Shown here in pieces: positions 24,773-33,696 of a stretch of 64,000 bases of DNA. The DNA comes from Gammaproteobacteria bacterium. GTDB taxonomy: Bacteria > Pseudomonadota > Gammaproteobacteria > Steroidobacterales > Steroidobacteraceae. The DNA is taken from contig VGVB01000007.1 in the NCBI GenBank assembly GCA_016882265.1, positions 1-64,000 on the forward strand. The letters are read 5' to 3'. The position numbers and the translations under genes were made by a program. Position 1 is the stretch's first letter; every line of letters starts with the position of its first letter. Under the pieces are notes generated by a model. The model was not told the origin of the DNA and made no database searches. It saw only the letters and a program-made list of their open reading frames with translations.

Positions 24773-26473
24773 ATGGACTGGGATCACAGCGTCGACGTGC
24801 TGGTTGTCGGCTCCGGCAACGGCGGCCTGACCGCGGCGCTTACGAGCCACGAGCTGGGCGCCGGTGAGGTGCTGGTGATCGAGAAGGCGGCGCGCTATGG
24901 CGGCAGCAGCGCGCGCAGCGGCGGTGGCCTGTGGATCCCGTGCAACCACTATGCGCTGGAGGCCGGCGCAGAGGACTCGCTCGAGGATGCCGCAACCTAC
25001 CTGCGGCACACGCTGCCGGCCGATGCCGAGCCGCGGCGGATCGCCGCCTACCTGCGTGCCGGGCCGGAGATGATCCGTTTCCTGCACGAGCGCATCGGCG
25101 CGCGCTATGTTTCGGTCGGCACCTATCCCGACTACTTCACGACCGCGCCCGGCGCCCGGCTCGGACACCGGTTGCTGGAACCAGAGCCATTCTGGGTCGA
25201 TGCACTGGGCGCGGAGGCGGAGCGACTCGAGCCGACCCATCCGCAGATCTCGATGTTCGGCCGGATCAGCGTGACCCAGCGCGAGGCGCACGATCTCGCC
25301 GGGCAGGTGCCCGGCTCAAACCGGCTGGCGGCGACCCTGCTGTGGCGCTACCTGAGTGATTTCCCGTGGCGGCTGCGCAGCCGGCGCGACCGGCGCGTGG
25401 CCTGTGGCGCCGCCGGCGTCGCCCGGCTGCGTCTGGCCATGCTCCAGCGCGGCCTGCCGCTGTGGCTCAACACGACGCTGGTCGAACTGCTGACGCAGCA
25501 GGGCCGCGCCGTCGGCGTGCTCGCCGAGCGCGACGGCCGGCACATCCGGATCCGGGCGCGGCGCGGCGTCGTGCTCGCCGCCGGCGGCTTCGACCGCAAT
25601 CAGGCGATGCGCGAGCAGTATCTGCCGCAGCCGACCGATGCGCGCTGGAGCGCCGGCGTGGACGGCAACCAGGGCGACGCGATCCGCGCCGGTGTCGCGG
25701 CCGGGGCGGCGCTCGGGCGGATGGCCGGCGCCTGGTGGTGCACGACCTTCTGCGTCCCGGGCGAGGACCTCGCGCGACTCGCGATCATGGAGAAGTGCTC
25801 ACCGGGCTGCTGCGTGGTCAACCAGCTCGGCCGTCGTATCGGCAACGAGTCGCAGAACTACATGAGCTATGTCGTCGAGGCCTTCGCGCGGCATTCGGCG
25901 GCATCGCCGTCGTCGCCGCTGTGGATGGTGTTCGATGCCCGCTTTCGGCGGAAATACCTGGTCGGGCCGCTGTTCAATTCGCGCCTGCGACCCGACTGGC
26001 TGCTGCCACGCCGCTTCTACCGCGACAACTTCCTCGCCCGTGCCGGTTCCGTGGCGGAACTCGCGCGCGCGACCGGCATCGATCCGGCCGGGCTGGAACG
26101 GACCGTCGCGGCGATGAACGACTACGCCCGCAGCGGGCGCGATCCCGAGTTCGGCCGCGGCGATTCGGCGTACGATCATTACTATGGTGATCCGGAAGTC
26201 CGGCCGAACCCATGCCTCGCGCCGCTCGAGCAGCCGCCGTTCTACGCGATCCGCATGTGGCTCGGCGACTTCGGCACGCACGGCGGGCTCGTGACCGACG
26301 AGCAGGCGCGCGTCTGCCGCGCTTCCGGGGAGCCGATCGCGGGGCTGTACGCGGTCGGCAACTGCTCCGCGGCGCTGCTGTCCACGTATCCCGGCCCCGG
26401 TTCGACGCTCGGGCCGGCGATGACCTTTGCTTACCTCGCGGCGCAGCATCTGTGCGGCGCAGCGGCGCCGTGA
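24773..26473 (+). CDS. FAD-binding dehydrogenase, 3-ketosteroid-dehydrogenase-like (KstD family)
   Basis: A 566-residue flavoprotein of the fumarate reductase/KstD family. FAD motif VVGSGNGGLTAAL at the N-terminus, EKAARYGGSSARSGGGLWIP (the KstD-type GGxSxxSGGxxW block), GVVLAAGGFDRN, and the closing LYAVGNCSAALLSTYPGPGSTLGPAMTFAYLAA. It would introduce a double bond next to a carbonyl in a cyclic substrate such as a ketosteroid or related ring. It leads a five-gene plus-strand operon (to 32901) with gaps of 22, 3, 9 and 31 bp and has a palindromic promoter upstream. The actual ring substrate cannot be named. Confidence 0.88.
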   Translation: MDWDHSVDVLVVGSGNGGLTAALTSHELGAGEVLVIEKAARYGGSSARSGGGLWIPCNHYALEAGAEDSLEDAATYLRHTLPADAEPRRIAAYLRAGPEMIRFLHERIGARYVSVGTYPDYFTTAPGARLGHRLLEPEPFWVDALGAEAERLEPTHPQISMFGRISVTQREAHDLAGQVPGSNRLAATLLWRYLSDFPWRLRSRRDRRVACGAAGVARLRLAMLQRGLPLWLNTTLVELLTQQGRAVGVLAERDGRHIRIRARRGVVLAAGGFDRNQAMREQYLPQPTDARWSAGVDGNQGDAIRAGVAAGAALGRMAGAWWCTTFCVPGEDLARLAIMEKCSPGCCVVNQLGRRIGNESQNYMSYVVEAFARHSAASPSSPLWMVFDARFRRKYLVGPLFNSRLRPDWLLPRRFYRDNFLARAGSVAELARATGIDPAGLERTVAAMNDYARSGRDPEFGRGDSAYDHYYGDPEVRPNPCLAPLEQPPFYAIRMWLGDFGTHGGLVTDEQARVCRASGEPIAGLYAVGNCSAALLSTYPGPGSTLGPAMTFAYLAAQHLCGAAAP

Positions 26474-26495
26474 TGGCGCCGCAGGTCACGGCCGG

Positions 26496-28922
26496 ATGAA
26501 TGCAGCCGCGCCGTCGCCGCTCGCGGTGCTGCCGGTAACGGCGCCGCGTTACGTCGGCCAGCCGGTCAACCGCATCGAGGATCCGGCGCTGGTGACCGGC
26601 GCGGCGCCGTTCGTCGACAACCTCGTGCTGCCCGGCCTGCTGCATTGCGCGATCCTGCGCAGCCCGCATCCGCATGCGCGCATCCTGCGCGTGGACGCGA
26701 GCGCAGCGGCGGCCGCCGAGGGTGTCGTCGCGGTGCTCACCGGCGCGGACGTGCGCCGCTGGTGCAGCCCGATCGTCAGCGTGCCGGAGGGCTGGGGCGC
26801 GTATTGCCTCGCCGTGGACAAGACCCGCTTCGTCGGCGAGCCGGTGGCCGCCGTTGCCGCGCAGAGCCGCCAGCTTGCCGAGGACGCGCTGGAGCGGATC
26901 CGCGTCGAGTACGAATTACTGGCGCCGGTCGTCAATCCGCAGCAGGCGCTCGCGGCCGGCGCGCCGCTCGTGTTCGAGCAGCACGGCAGCAACGTGATCC
27001 AGCAGCGGACCTTTACCTGGGGCGAAGTCGAGCGCGTGTTCGCGGCGGCCGACCACGTGGTCCGCAGCCAGTTCCGCTGGAATCGCGTCGGCGCGAATCC
27101 GCTGGAGACCTTCGGCTGCATCTGCCAGTGGCATCTGGCGGATGACAGCGTGAGCTGCCACGGCGCCTACCAGACGCCGCGCTTCATGGCCCTCGGCCGG
27201 GCGCTGTCGCTGAACCTGCCGACCAACAAGGTGCGGGTGATGGCGTCGCCGCAGGGCGGCGCCTTCGGTGGCAAGGGCGGGCCGCGCGGCAGCGACATCG
27301 CTGCGCTGCTGTCGCGCAAGGCCGGCGGGCGGCCGGTCAAGTACATCGAGGACCGCGGCGAGTACCTGCTGGCCGGCGGCAGCCAGTCCTGGGACCGCTA
27401 TTACGACGCCGAACTGGCGCTGCAGGACGATGGCCGCGTGACCGGCCTGCGCGTCCGGCTGGTCGATGACCAGGGCGCGGGTGGCGAAGGCTATGCCGCG
27501 ATCGCGACCGCGAAGCCGCTGGCCGCTTTCACCGGCTGCTACCGGATCGAGGCGGCCGCCTACGACATGACGCTGGTCGCGACCAATCGTGCGCCGACCT
27601 ACCCCTACCGCGGCTATGGCCCGCCGCCGCACTACGTCGTGCTCGAGTCGCTGATGGACCTGGCCGCGCGGCGGCTCGGCCTCGATCCGGCCGAGCTGCG
27701 GCGCCGCAATTACATCCGGCCCGAGCAGTTCCCGTACACGATTCCGAGCGGCAACGAATACGACAGTGGCAACTACGAGGCGGTACTGGATCAGGTACTC
27801 GCGCTGGCCGATTACCCGCGCCTGCGCACGGAGCAGACCGCGGCGCGCGCGGCCGGACGGCTGATCGGCATCGGCGTGGTCAGCACCGTGGAGCCGGGGC
27901 TGTTCGACTGGAACGTCTACAACGTCGTCGGCGTGCCGGGCGTCGGCGTGCCCGAGGGCGTCAAGGTCGCGGTCGACGTCGCCGGCGGCATCAGCGTCGT
28001 CGTCGGCTTCAACCTGCAGGGCCAGGGCCAGTACACGATCGCGGCGCAGGTCGTCGCCGACTACTTCGGCGTCGAGCTCGGCGCGGTCAACGTGACCACC
28101 GGGGCGAGCGACGTGACGCCGCCGCACTTCGGCCCGGGCGGCAGCCGCCTCGGCATCTCGCTGACCGGCGCACTGCTCGGCGCCTGCGGCCGGCTCAGCG
28201 AGCGCTGCTGCGCCGTCGCCGCGCACCTGCTCGGCGTACCGGCCGCGGAGGTCGAGCTGCGCGATGGCCGTTTCCGCCTGCGCGAGAATCCGGCGGTCGG
28301 CATGAGTCTGGCGGAGGTCGCCGCGACCATGCTGATGCGCAGCGACCTGCTGCCGCCCGGCATCGAGCCCTGCCCCGAGGTGACCTTCGTGTGGACGGCG
28401 CCGGGGCGCAACGCGCCCGACGACCAGGGGCGCTGCCGCAGCTACCTGACCGCGACCAACGCGACGCACGTCACGCGGGTCGAGATCGATCGCGAGACCG
28501 GCCGCGTGCGGATCCTCGATTACTGCGTCGTCGACGACTGCGGCACGCGCCTGAATCCGGCCACGGTCGAGGGCCAGATCCAGGGTGGCATCGGCCAGGG
28601 CGTCGGCGCCGCGCTGCTCGAGGAATACGTGTACGACGAGCGCGGCCAGCCGCTGGTCAGCACCTTCGTCGACTACCTGCTGCCGGCGATCGGCGATGTG
28701 CCGATGACCCGCAAGGGTGTCGTGACGACGCCGTCGCCGGTGGCGCCGCTGGGCGCCAAGGGCTGCGGCGAGGGTTCGCTGCACACGGCGCCGGCGGCGA
28801 TCCTGTGCGCGATCAACGACGCACTGGCGCCGCTCGGCCTCGTGCTCACCGAAACGCCGGCGACGCCGCAGCGCATCTGGCGACTGCTGCACGCAGCCGG
28901 CGCCGACCGGCCGGGAGCATAG
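26496..28922 (+). CDS. Xanthine-dehydrogenase-family molybdenum hydroxylase, large subunit
   Basis: An 808-residue Mo-cofactor subunit (CoxL/XdhB family). The N-terminal Ald_Xan_dh_C domain spans about residues 15-130 (RYVGQPVNRIEDPALVTG; RFVGEPVAAVAA). The Mo-binding domain has GGAFGGKGGPRGSDIAALLS, PYRGYGPPPHYV, HFGPGGSRLGISLTG, DDCGTRLNPATVEGQIQGG, and GAKGCGEGS with the catalytic Glu. The AYxCSFR loop of aerobic CO dehydrogenase is absent, so it is a hydroxylase or aldehyde oxidase of an organic substrate. No FAD or [2Fe-2S] subunit gene lies anywhere in the window. A paralogue is on the other strand at 37679-39931. Confidence 0.9.
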   Translation: MNAAAPSPLAVLPVTAPRYVGQPVNRIEDPALVTGAAPFVDNLVLPGLLHCAILRSPHPHARILRVDASAAAAAEGVVAVLTGADVRRWCSPIVSVPEGWGAYCLAVDKTRFVGEPVAAVAAQSRQLAEDALERIRVEYELLAPVVNPQQALAAGAPLVFEQHGSNVIQQRTFTWGEVERVFAAADHVVRSQFRWNRVGANPLETFGCICQWHLADDSVSCHGAYQTPRFMALGRALSLNLPTNKVRVMASPQGGAFGGKGGPRGSDIAALLSRKAGGRPVKYIEDRGEYLLAGGSQSWDRYYDAELALQDDGRVTGLRVRLVDDQGAGGEGYAAIATAKPLAAFTGCYRIEAAAYDMTLVATNRAPTYPYRGYGPPPHYVVLESLMDLAARRLGLDPAELRRRNYIRPEQFPYTIPSGNEYDSGNYEAVLDQVLALADYPRLRTEQTAARAAGRLIGIGVVSTVEPGLFDWNVYNVVGVPGVGVPEGVKVAVDVAGGISVVVGFNLQGQGQYTIAAQVVADYFGVELGAVNVTTGASDVTPPHFGPGGSRLGISLTGALLGACGRLSERCCAVAAHLLGVPAAEVELRDGRFRLRENPAVGMSLAEVAATMLMRSDLLPPGIEPCPEVTFVWTAPGRNAPDDQGRCRSYLTATNATHVTRVEIDRETGRVRILDYCVVDDCGTRLNPATVEGQIQGGIGQGVGAALLEEYVYDERGQPLVSTFVDYLLPAIGDVPMTRKGVVTTPSPVAPLGAKGCGEGSLHTAPAAILCAINDALAPLGLVLTETPATPQRIWRLLHAAGADRPGA

Positions 28923-28925
28923 GCG

Positions 28926-30701
28926 ATGCGCAGCACGAGCCGCCTCCGCGCCGGACTCGTCGCGCTCGCCGCGGCGGTCGTATTCGGCGCCGGCGCAGTT
29001 GGCGCGGATGAGCCCGCCGCGCCGGTCGCGCTGGAACGGGCGCGCGCGGAGATCGCGCGCCTGCCGATCGCCTACGCCTGGGCCGTCGACCACAAGGACG
29101 CCGATGCGCTGGTCGGCCTCTTCGCCAGCGACGGCATTTACGATCTGTCGGCCTACGGCTTCCCGGACGTGCGCGGCCACGCGGCGCTGCGCAGGTTCTT
29201 TCTCGAGTCGGTGTTCCCGAGCGAGCGCTGCTCGTTCAGCAGCATCTCGAACGTGCGCATCGAACTCGACGGCACGCGCGCGACCGGCGCCGACTATTTC
29301 ATCCACTTCGGCTACGGCAATCCGAAGCTGGGCGCCGATGTGCGGCTGCACGTCGAGGGCCAGCACTTCTACGAGTTCCGGCTCGAGCAGGGCCGCTGGA
29401 AGATCGCACGGATGCGCGGCCATCCGACCTTTGAGCGCAGCGAGAAGTTCGCGGCCGCGAATCTGCGGCATTGCGGCGGTACCGGCGCGGAGAACGCCGC
29501 GCCTACGACCCCGGCAACGGAACGGAGAACAGAGATGAAGCTGGCATCGTGGTCGGATTACGTGGAGCTGCTGCTGCCGGCCGGCGAGCTGACACAGCTT
29601 ACCTTCGACCCGGCGAGCGAGCAGTTGCGCGCCGACCTGTACCGGCAGTTCCTGATGAACCTGTCGCTCGGCTATTTCCTGTACTTCCAGTCGACGCCCG
29701 AACACCCCGAGTGGGCGCCGTTCCTGAATTCAGTGTTCCGCCTGCAGCCGAACCCGGACGACACCTACCTGCTGGCGCCGGTCACCGACGACGGCATCTA
29801 TCGCGTTACCGGCGAGCGCGGCAGCGTGCGGCTGCTGACCTTCCTGACCGGCCGCCACATGATGGGCATGTCGGACGAACCGGGTGAGAACTTCGGCTAT
29901 TTCGACGCCGACGAGCTGCATCTCGGGCCGGCCGGCGAACTCGACTTCATCATCAGCGCCACGCGCCCGCCAGGCTGGAACGGCGACTGGCTGCCGCTGC
30001 ACGCCGGCAGCGAGTTCATCATGGTGCGGCAGCGCGGCTACGACTGGGGCAACGAGCGCGAGGCCGCTCTGGCGATCGAGCGCGTCGACGCGCCGCCGCT
30101 GAAGCCGCGGCCGACGGCGGCGGAGACCGATGAGCGGATGCGGGCGCTGCTCGGCGGTTTCACCTCGCGCCTGTCGCGCAAGTGGCTCGAGTTCCAGAAC
30201 GCGGCGCTGCGCCGCGGGCTGGTCAACCAGCTCGAGTTCAGCGACATGGGCGGCTCGGCGCCGCCGCAGAAGTACTGGGTCGGCATGTTCCAGCTCGCGC
30301 CCGGCGAGGCGCTGATCCTCGAAACCGAAATCCCGCGCCGGCACCGTTACTGGAACGTGCAGTTGAACGACGAGCTGTGGAACGCGGTCGAGTTCGTCTA
30401 CCGGCAGAGCAGCCTGAACGGCCATCAGGCCCGGCTCGACAGTGACGGGCGCTTCCGCGCGGTGATCGCGCTCGACGATCCCGGCGTGCCGAACTGGCTC
30501 GATCCGGGCGGTGCCGAGCAGGGCATGTTGATCGGGCGCTGGTACCAGGCCGACTCATTGCCGCTGCCGAAGCTCACGAAGGTGCCGTTCGGGGAGCTGC
30601 GCGCGCATCTGCCGGCGGACACGCCGGTCGTGACCGCGGCCGCACGCGCCGAGCAGCTTCGACAGCGCAGTATCGGCGCCCAGCTCCGCCGGCGCTGGTA
30701 A
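28926..30701 (+). CDS. Exported SnoaL-like / DUF1214 fusion protein
   Basis: A 591-residue protein in one uninterrupted frame. Residues 1-28 form a signal peptide. Residues about 35-180 form a SnoaL/NTF2-like domain (LPIAYAWAVDHKDADALVGLF, HFYEFRLEQGRWKIARM). From about residue 204 to the end is a DUF1214-type domain (PGEALILETEIPRRHRYWNVQL, GVPNWLDPGG). Most relatives have these as separate genes. The second part starts with an internal ATG at 29535 preceded by GGAG at 29524-29527, so separate translation is possible. NTF2-like folds often bind steroid-like or polycyclic ligands; DUF1214 function is unknown. Third gene of the operon from 24773. Confidence 0.8.
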   Translation: MRSTSRLRAGLVALAAAVVFGAGAVGADEPAAPVALERARAEIARLPIAYAWAVDHKDADALVGLFASDGIYDLSAYGFPDVRGHAALRRFFLESVFPSERCSFSSISNVRIELDGTRATGADYFIHFGYGNPKLGADVRLHVEGQHFYEFRLEQGRWKIARMRGHPTFERSEKFAAANLRHCGGTGAENAAPTTPATERRTEMKLASWSDYVELLLPAGELTQLTFDPASEQLRADLYRQFLMNLSLGYFLYFQSTPEHPEWAPFLNSVFRLQPNPDDTYLLAPVTDDGIYRVTGERGSVRLLTFLTGRHMMGMSDEPGENFGYFDADELHLGPAGELDFIISATRPPGWNGDWLPLHAGSEFIMVRQRGYDWGNEREAALAIERVDAPPLKPRPTAAETDERMRALLGGFTSRLSRKWLEFQNAALRRGLVNQLEFSDMGGSAPPQKYWVGMFQLAPGEALILETEIPRRHRYWNVQLNDELWNAVEFVYRQSSLNGHQARLDSDGRFRAVIALDDPGVPNWLDPGGAEQGMLIGRWYQADSLPLPKLTKVPFGELRAHLPADTPVVTAAARAEQLRQRSIGAQLRRRW

Positions 30702-30710
30702 CTGCGCGCG

Positions 30711-31853
30711 ATGCCGATGACCTTTCCTGATGCCGATGCGCTGCTCGCGCAGGCCGCCGCGGCCGCCGGCCTCGATGATTTCGGCGGCGGCTACCGCGAC
30801 GGACTCGAGGCGCTGGTGGCGGCGATCCGCAGCGACCTGCCGGTCACCAGCGAGAACCTGCCGCGGATCGCCGGCCCGGTGCTCGCACTGCTGATCAGCC
30901 GGCTGCATTCGGAAGCCGGCTGGAAGCAGCACCCGAATTGCCGCGCCGCGCCGATCCGGTCGCCGCTGGTGATTACCGGCCTGCCGCGCACCGGCACGAC
31001 CGCGCTGCACAATCTGCTGGCGCTGGATCCGCAGTTCCAGGGTCTCGAGCAGTGGCTGATCGGCACGCCGATGCCGCGGCCGCCGCGCGCGAGCTGGACG
31101 GCGAATCCGCACTACCAGGCCGCGGTCGCTGCACAGCAGGCGTTCCTCGCGGCAGTGCCGGCGATGCGGGTCACGCATGAGGTCAATTCCGGCGACGTGG
31201 ACGAATGCCTGAACCTGCTGGCGCAGAGCTTCGTCAGCCACTACCCGTCGAGCGGACTCGGCCTGCCTGCTTACGACCGCTGGTGGTGGGGCCGGGACGA
31301 GAGCGCCAGCTACCGCCGCTATGCCGACAACCTGCGCCTGATCGGTACCGGCTGGCCGCCGCGCTGGCTGCTGAAGAATCCCGGCCACCTGACCCACCTC
31401 GACCGGCTGCTCGAGGTCTTCCCGGACGCCTGCATCGTGCAGACGCACCGGGATCCGGCGCTCGCGATCCCGTCGGTCTGCGGCGTGATCCATCCGGCCC
31501 GCTGTTTCTTTCACGCGCGCACGGTGGCTGCGACGACGGTCGGCCCGCGTGAGCTGGAACTGTGGGCGTATTCCGAGGAACGGGCCACGCGCGTGCGCGC
31601 CGCCCGGCCGGAGCGGTTCCTCGACGTGCGCCACACCGACTTCCGGCGCGATCCGCTTGGCACGGTGCGTGGCATCTACGCGCGTTTCGGCCTGGTCCTC
31701 GAGCCCGCGATCGAGGCGCGGATGCAGGCCTGGGCCGCGCGGCAGAGCGACGTGCGGCAGGAGCAGCACCGCTACACGCCGGAGCAGTTCGGTCTGACGC
31801 GCGGCCAGGTCCGCGAGCGCTTCGCCGACTACATTGCCCGCTACGACCTGTGA
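30711..31853 (+). CDS. Sulfotransferase-family protein
   Basis: A 380-residue PAPS-dependent sulfotransferase-like protein (Sulfotransf_3 group). The 5'-phosphosulfate loop is ITGLPRTGTTALHNLLALDP near residue 87; the 3'-phosphate site is IVQTHRDPALAIPS near 240; and YSEERATRVRAARPERFLDVRHTDFRRDPLGTV is characteristic of the family. It would move a sulfuryl group to an alcohol or phenol, though many family members next to catabolic genes are uncharacterised. It is preceded by 9 bp after the SnoaL-DUF1214 gene and followed by a zinc alcohol dehydrogenase gene in the same operon. Confidence 0.87.
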   Translation: MPMTFPDADALLAQAAAAAGLDDFGGGYRDGLEALVAAIRSDLPVTSENLPRIAGPVLALLISRLHSEAGWKQHPNCRAAPIRSPLVITGLPRTGTTALHNLLALDPQFQGLEQWLIGTPMPRPPRASWTANPHYQAAVAAQQAFLAAVPAMRVTHEVNSGDVDECLNLLAQSFVSHYPSSGLGLPAYDRWWWGRDESASYRRYADNLRLIGTGWPPRWLLKNPGHLTHLDRLLEVFPDACIVQTHRDPALAIPSVCGVIHPARCFFHARTVAATTVGPRELELWAYSEERATRVRAARPERFLDVRHTDFRRDPLGTVRGIYARFGLVLEPAIEARMQAWAARQSDVRQEQHRYTPEQFGLTRGQVRERFADYIARYDL

Positions 31854-31884
31854 CGGCGACGCCGGCAACCGGGATGGAGACACG

Positions 31885-32901
31885 ATGAAAGCAGCAGTAT
31901 TCAAGGGTCCGGGACGCGGTCTGGTGATCGAGGAGCGGCCCGATCCGGTGCCGGGCCCCGCGGAGGTCGTGATCCGTGTCGGTCGCGTCGGCATCTGCAC
32001 CAGCGACCTGCACATGACCTCGGGCCACGGCTACCAGTATCCGGCCGAGTCGGTGTTTGGCCACGAGTTCGCCGGCGAAGTCGTCGCCGTCGGCCCCGGC
32101 GTCACGGAGTTCCAGCGCGGGGACCGCGTCGCGCCGCTGCCGTTCATTGGCTGCGGCCACTGTGTGGCCTGCGACGCGGGACGCCCACAAGCCTGTGCCG
32201 AGGTGCAGAACTTCGTGGTCGCTGGCTACTGCCAGTATTCGCGCGTTGGCGTCCGCGATTGCGTGCGGCTGCCAGCGGAAGTCAGTGATGAGGAGGGCGC
32301 GCTCGTCGAGCCGCTCGCGGTCGGTCTGCAGGGTGTGCGCAAGGCCGGCCTCGCGCCGGGGGCGCGGGTACTGGTCATGGGCGCCGGGCCGATCGGTCTG
32401 GCCTGCGCGTACCACGCGCGACGGCTCGGCGCGGGGCGCGTCGCGGTACTGGCCCGGTCCGCGCAGCGGGCGGCACTCGCGACCGCAGTCGGCGCGGATG
32501 CTTTCATCGCCAGCGCTGAGGTCGCAGACGTCACGACTGCAGCAGGCCAGGCACTTGGCGGTCCACCCGAGGTCATCTTCGAGGCGGCTGGCGCGCCGGG
32601 CTCGATCGGCATGGCAATCAATCTCGCGGCGCCCGGCGCCACGATCGTCGTGCTGGGTCTGGCGACGGAGCCGGAGACCTTCCTGCCGGCGACGGCCGTG
32701 TTCAAGGAGCTGCGGCTGCTGTTCTCGTTGTGCTACGAGCGCGCTGACTTCCAGCAGGTCGTGGCGGCGATCGCCGCGGGCGACCACCGCGTGCGTGCGC
32801 TGATCACCGACACGATCCCGCTCGCGTCGCTGCCCGAGCGGTTCGAGCGCCTGCGCGGCCACCACTCGGACTGCAAGGTGCTGGTCGCGCCTTGGGAGTG
32901 A
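31885..32901 (+). CDS. Zinc-dependent medium-chain alcohol dehydrogenase
   Basis: A 338-residue NAD(P)-dependent dehydrogenase. Catalytic zinc ligands appear in [16 protein letters not shown] and FGHEFAGEV, structural zinc in [18 protein letters not shown] (four Cys), and the coenzyme motif [22 protein letters not shown]. This arrangement is that of sorbitol/threonine-dehydrogenase-like enzymes. The start [12 protein letters not shown] at 31885 has GGAG six bases upstream. It closes the plus-strand operon begun at 24773 and could oxidise a secondary alcohol made or released by the preceding enzymes. Confidence 0.92.
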   Translation: MKAAVFKGPGRGLVIEERPDPVPGPAEVVIRVGRVGICTSDLHMTSGHGYQYPAESVFGHEFAGEVVAVGPGVTEFQRGDRVAPLPFIGCGHCVACDAGRPQACAEVQNFVVAGYCQYSRVGVRDCVRLPAEVSDEEGALVEPLAVGLQGVRKAGLAPGARVLVMGAGPIGLACAYHARRLGAGRVAVLARSAQRAALATAVGADAFIASAEVADVTTAAGQALGGPPEVIFEAAGAPGSIGMAINLAAPGATIVVLGLATEPETFLPATAVFKELRLLFSLCYERADFQQVVAAIAAGDHRVRALITDTIPLASLPERFERLRGHHSDCKVLVAPWE

Positions 32902-32944
32902 CGGCGCGGAGTGGCGCCGCGCGGTGGCGGACTGGAAGTGCCTG

Positions 32945-33370
32945 TCAGAACGGGGCGCGCGCAACGAGGCCGGGGAAACGCGCGTAGTCGCGGTCGGTCG
33001 TGATCCACTCGCAACCCGCCTCAATGGCGAGAGCCGCGAACCATGCGTCCTGGACCAGATTGCCGGTCACTCGACATTCACGGCATAGATCCGCGAAGAT
33101 CTCCCAGTGACGCTCACCGGGCACAATGACCGTGGCATTGGGTTGCTCCAGCAGCAGGCGGCAGAACCCGAATGCATCGGACGCTTTGCTGGGTCTCGGG
33201 AAGATGCGCCGATGCGTGCAGATACGCACCAGACTGGCGAGCACCTGCGGCGAGACGCCGTATGCGGCTGGCCCGTTCAGTACATCCTCAAGCCAGGACT
33301 TGTGCTCCGAATGCCGCTCCGTGTCCGAGCGGAAGGCGTAGATCAGGATATTGACGTCGGCAAGGATCAA
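32945..33370 (-). CDS. PIN-domain toxin (VapC family)
   Basis: A 141-residue PIN ribonuclease starting MILADVNILIYAFRSD, with acidic residues in ADVN, the central VLASLVRICT region and TGNLVQDAWFAALAIEAGCEWITTDRDYARFPGL (the late DAW...TTDRD cluster). Its ATG overlaps the antitoxin's stop (ATGA, 33367-33370). It forms, with the ribbon-helix-helix protein, a type II toxin-antitoxin pair independent of the one at 21888-22522. Confidence 0.93.
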   Translation of the reverse strand: MILADVNILIYAFRSDTERHSEHKSWLEDVLNGPAAYGVSPQVLASLVRICTHRRIFPRPSKASDAFGFCRLLLEQPNATVIVPGERHWEIFADLCRECRVTGNLVQDAWFAALAIEAGCEWITTDRDYARFPGLVARAPF

Positions 33371-33612
33371 TCACGGCCTTCCAGACGGTCGAGCAGCCCG
33401 GCGCTATCGTCCAGGTCAATACCGGGCTGCACGCCGCCCCCGGCCAGGCACTCGGGCAGTGCCACACGCGGGCGATCGGCTCGCCGCAGCGGCCGGCGCA
33501 GCGCCAGGCGCAGCCCCTGATCGATCAGCGTGGTCAGCGTCACGCCGCGCCGTGCGGCCTCACGTCGGGCGCGAGTCAGCAGGGCATCATCCAGTCGTAC
33601 TGTCGTTCTCAT
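33367..33612 (-). CDS. Ribbon-helix-helix antitoxin
   Basis: An 81-residue protein with the N-terminal ribbon-helix-helix MRTTVRLDDALLTRARREAA, then a second helix and a disordered acidic tail (GIDLDDSAGLLDRLEGRD) that would neutralise the PIN toxin. The ATG at 33612 matches the usual MRTTVRLDD start; a second ATG at 33624 lies inside the palindrome that is probably its operator. Confidence 0.9.
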   Translation of the reverse strand: MRTTVRLDDALLTRARREAARRGVTLTTLIDQGLRLALRRPLRRADRPRVALPECLAGGGVQPGIDLDDSAGLLDRLEGRD

Positions 33613-33622
33613 ACGTCTAAGC

Positions 33623-33648
33623 ATATCTCTCGATATGTCGGTATGTCG
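33623..33648. promoter_or_regulatory. Operator-like repeats upstream of the RHH antitoxin
   Basis: ATATC-tctc-GATAT (33623-33636) is an inverted repeat, overlapped by direct TATGTCG repeats at 33634-33640 and 33642-33648 (8-bp period). Ribbon-helix-helix antitoxins commonly bind such short closely spaced repeats, so this is likely the autoregulatory site. Confidence 0.5.
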
Positions 33649-33696
33649 AGCCAGCGTAGCCGTCGTGGTGTCACCCGGTTTCCTCGCCGCACAGGC

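Noticed and set aside
26496..28922. Aerobic carbon monoxide dehydrogenase large subunit
   Set aside because: The AYxCSFR active-site loop that marks form I CoxL is missing (PYRGYGPPP in its place), and CoxM/CoxS are absent.
26916..29705. Very long antisense open frame of more than 900 codons under the molybdenum hydroxylase gene
   Set aside because: The opposite strand carries a clear family protein with all motifs. In DNA of this GC content stops are rare in antisense frames; the translation is low complexity (R, A, Q, G rich) with no recognisable domain.
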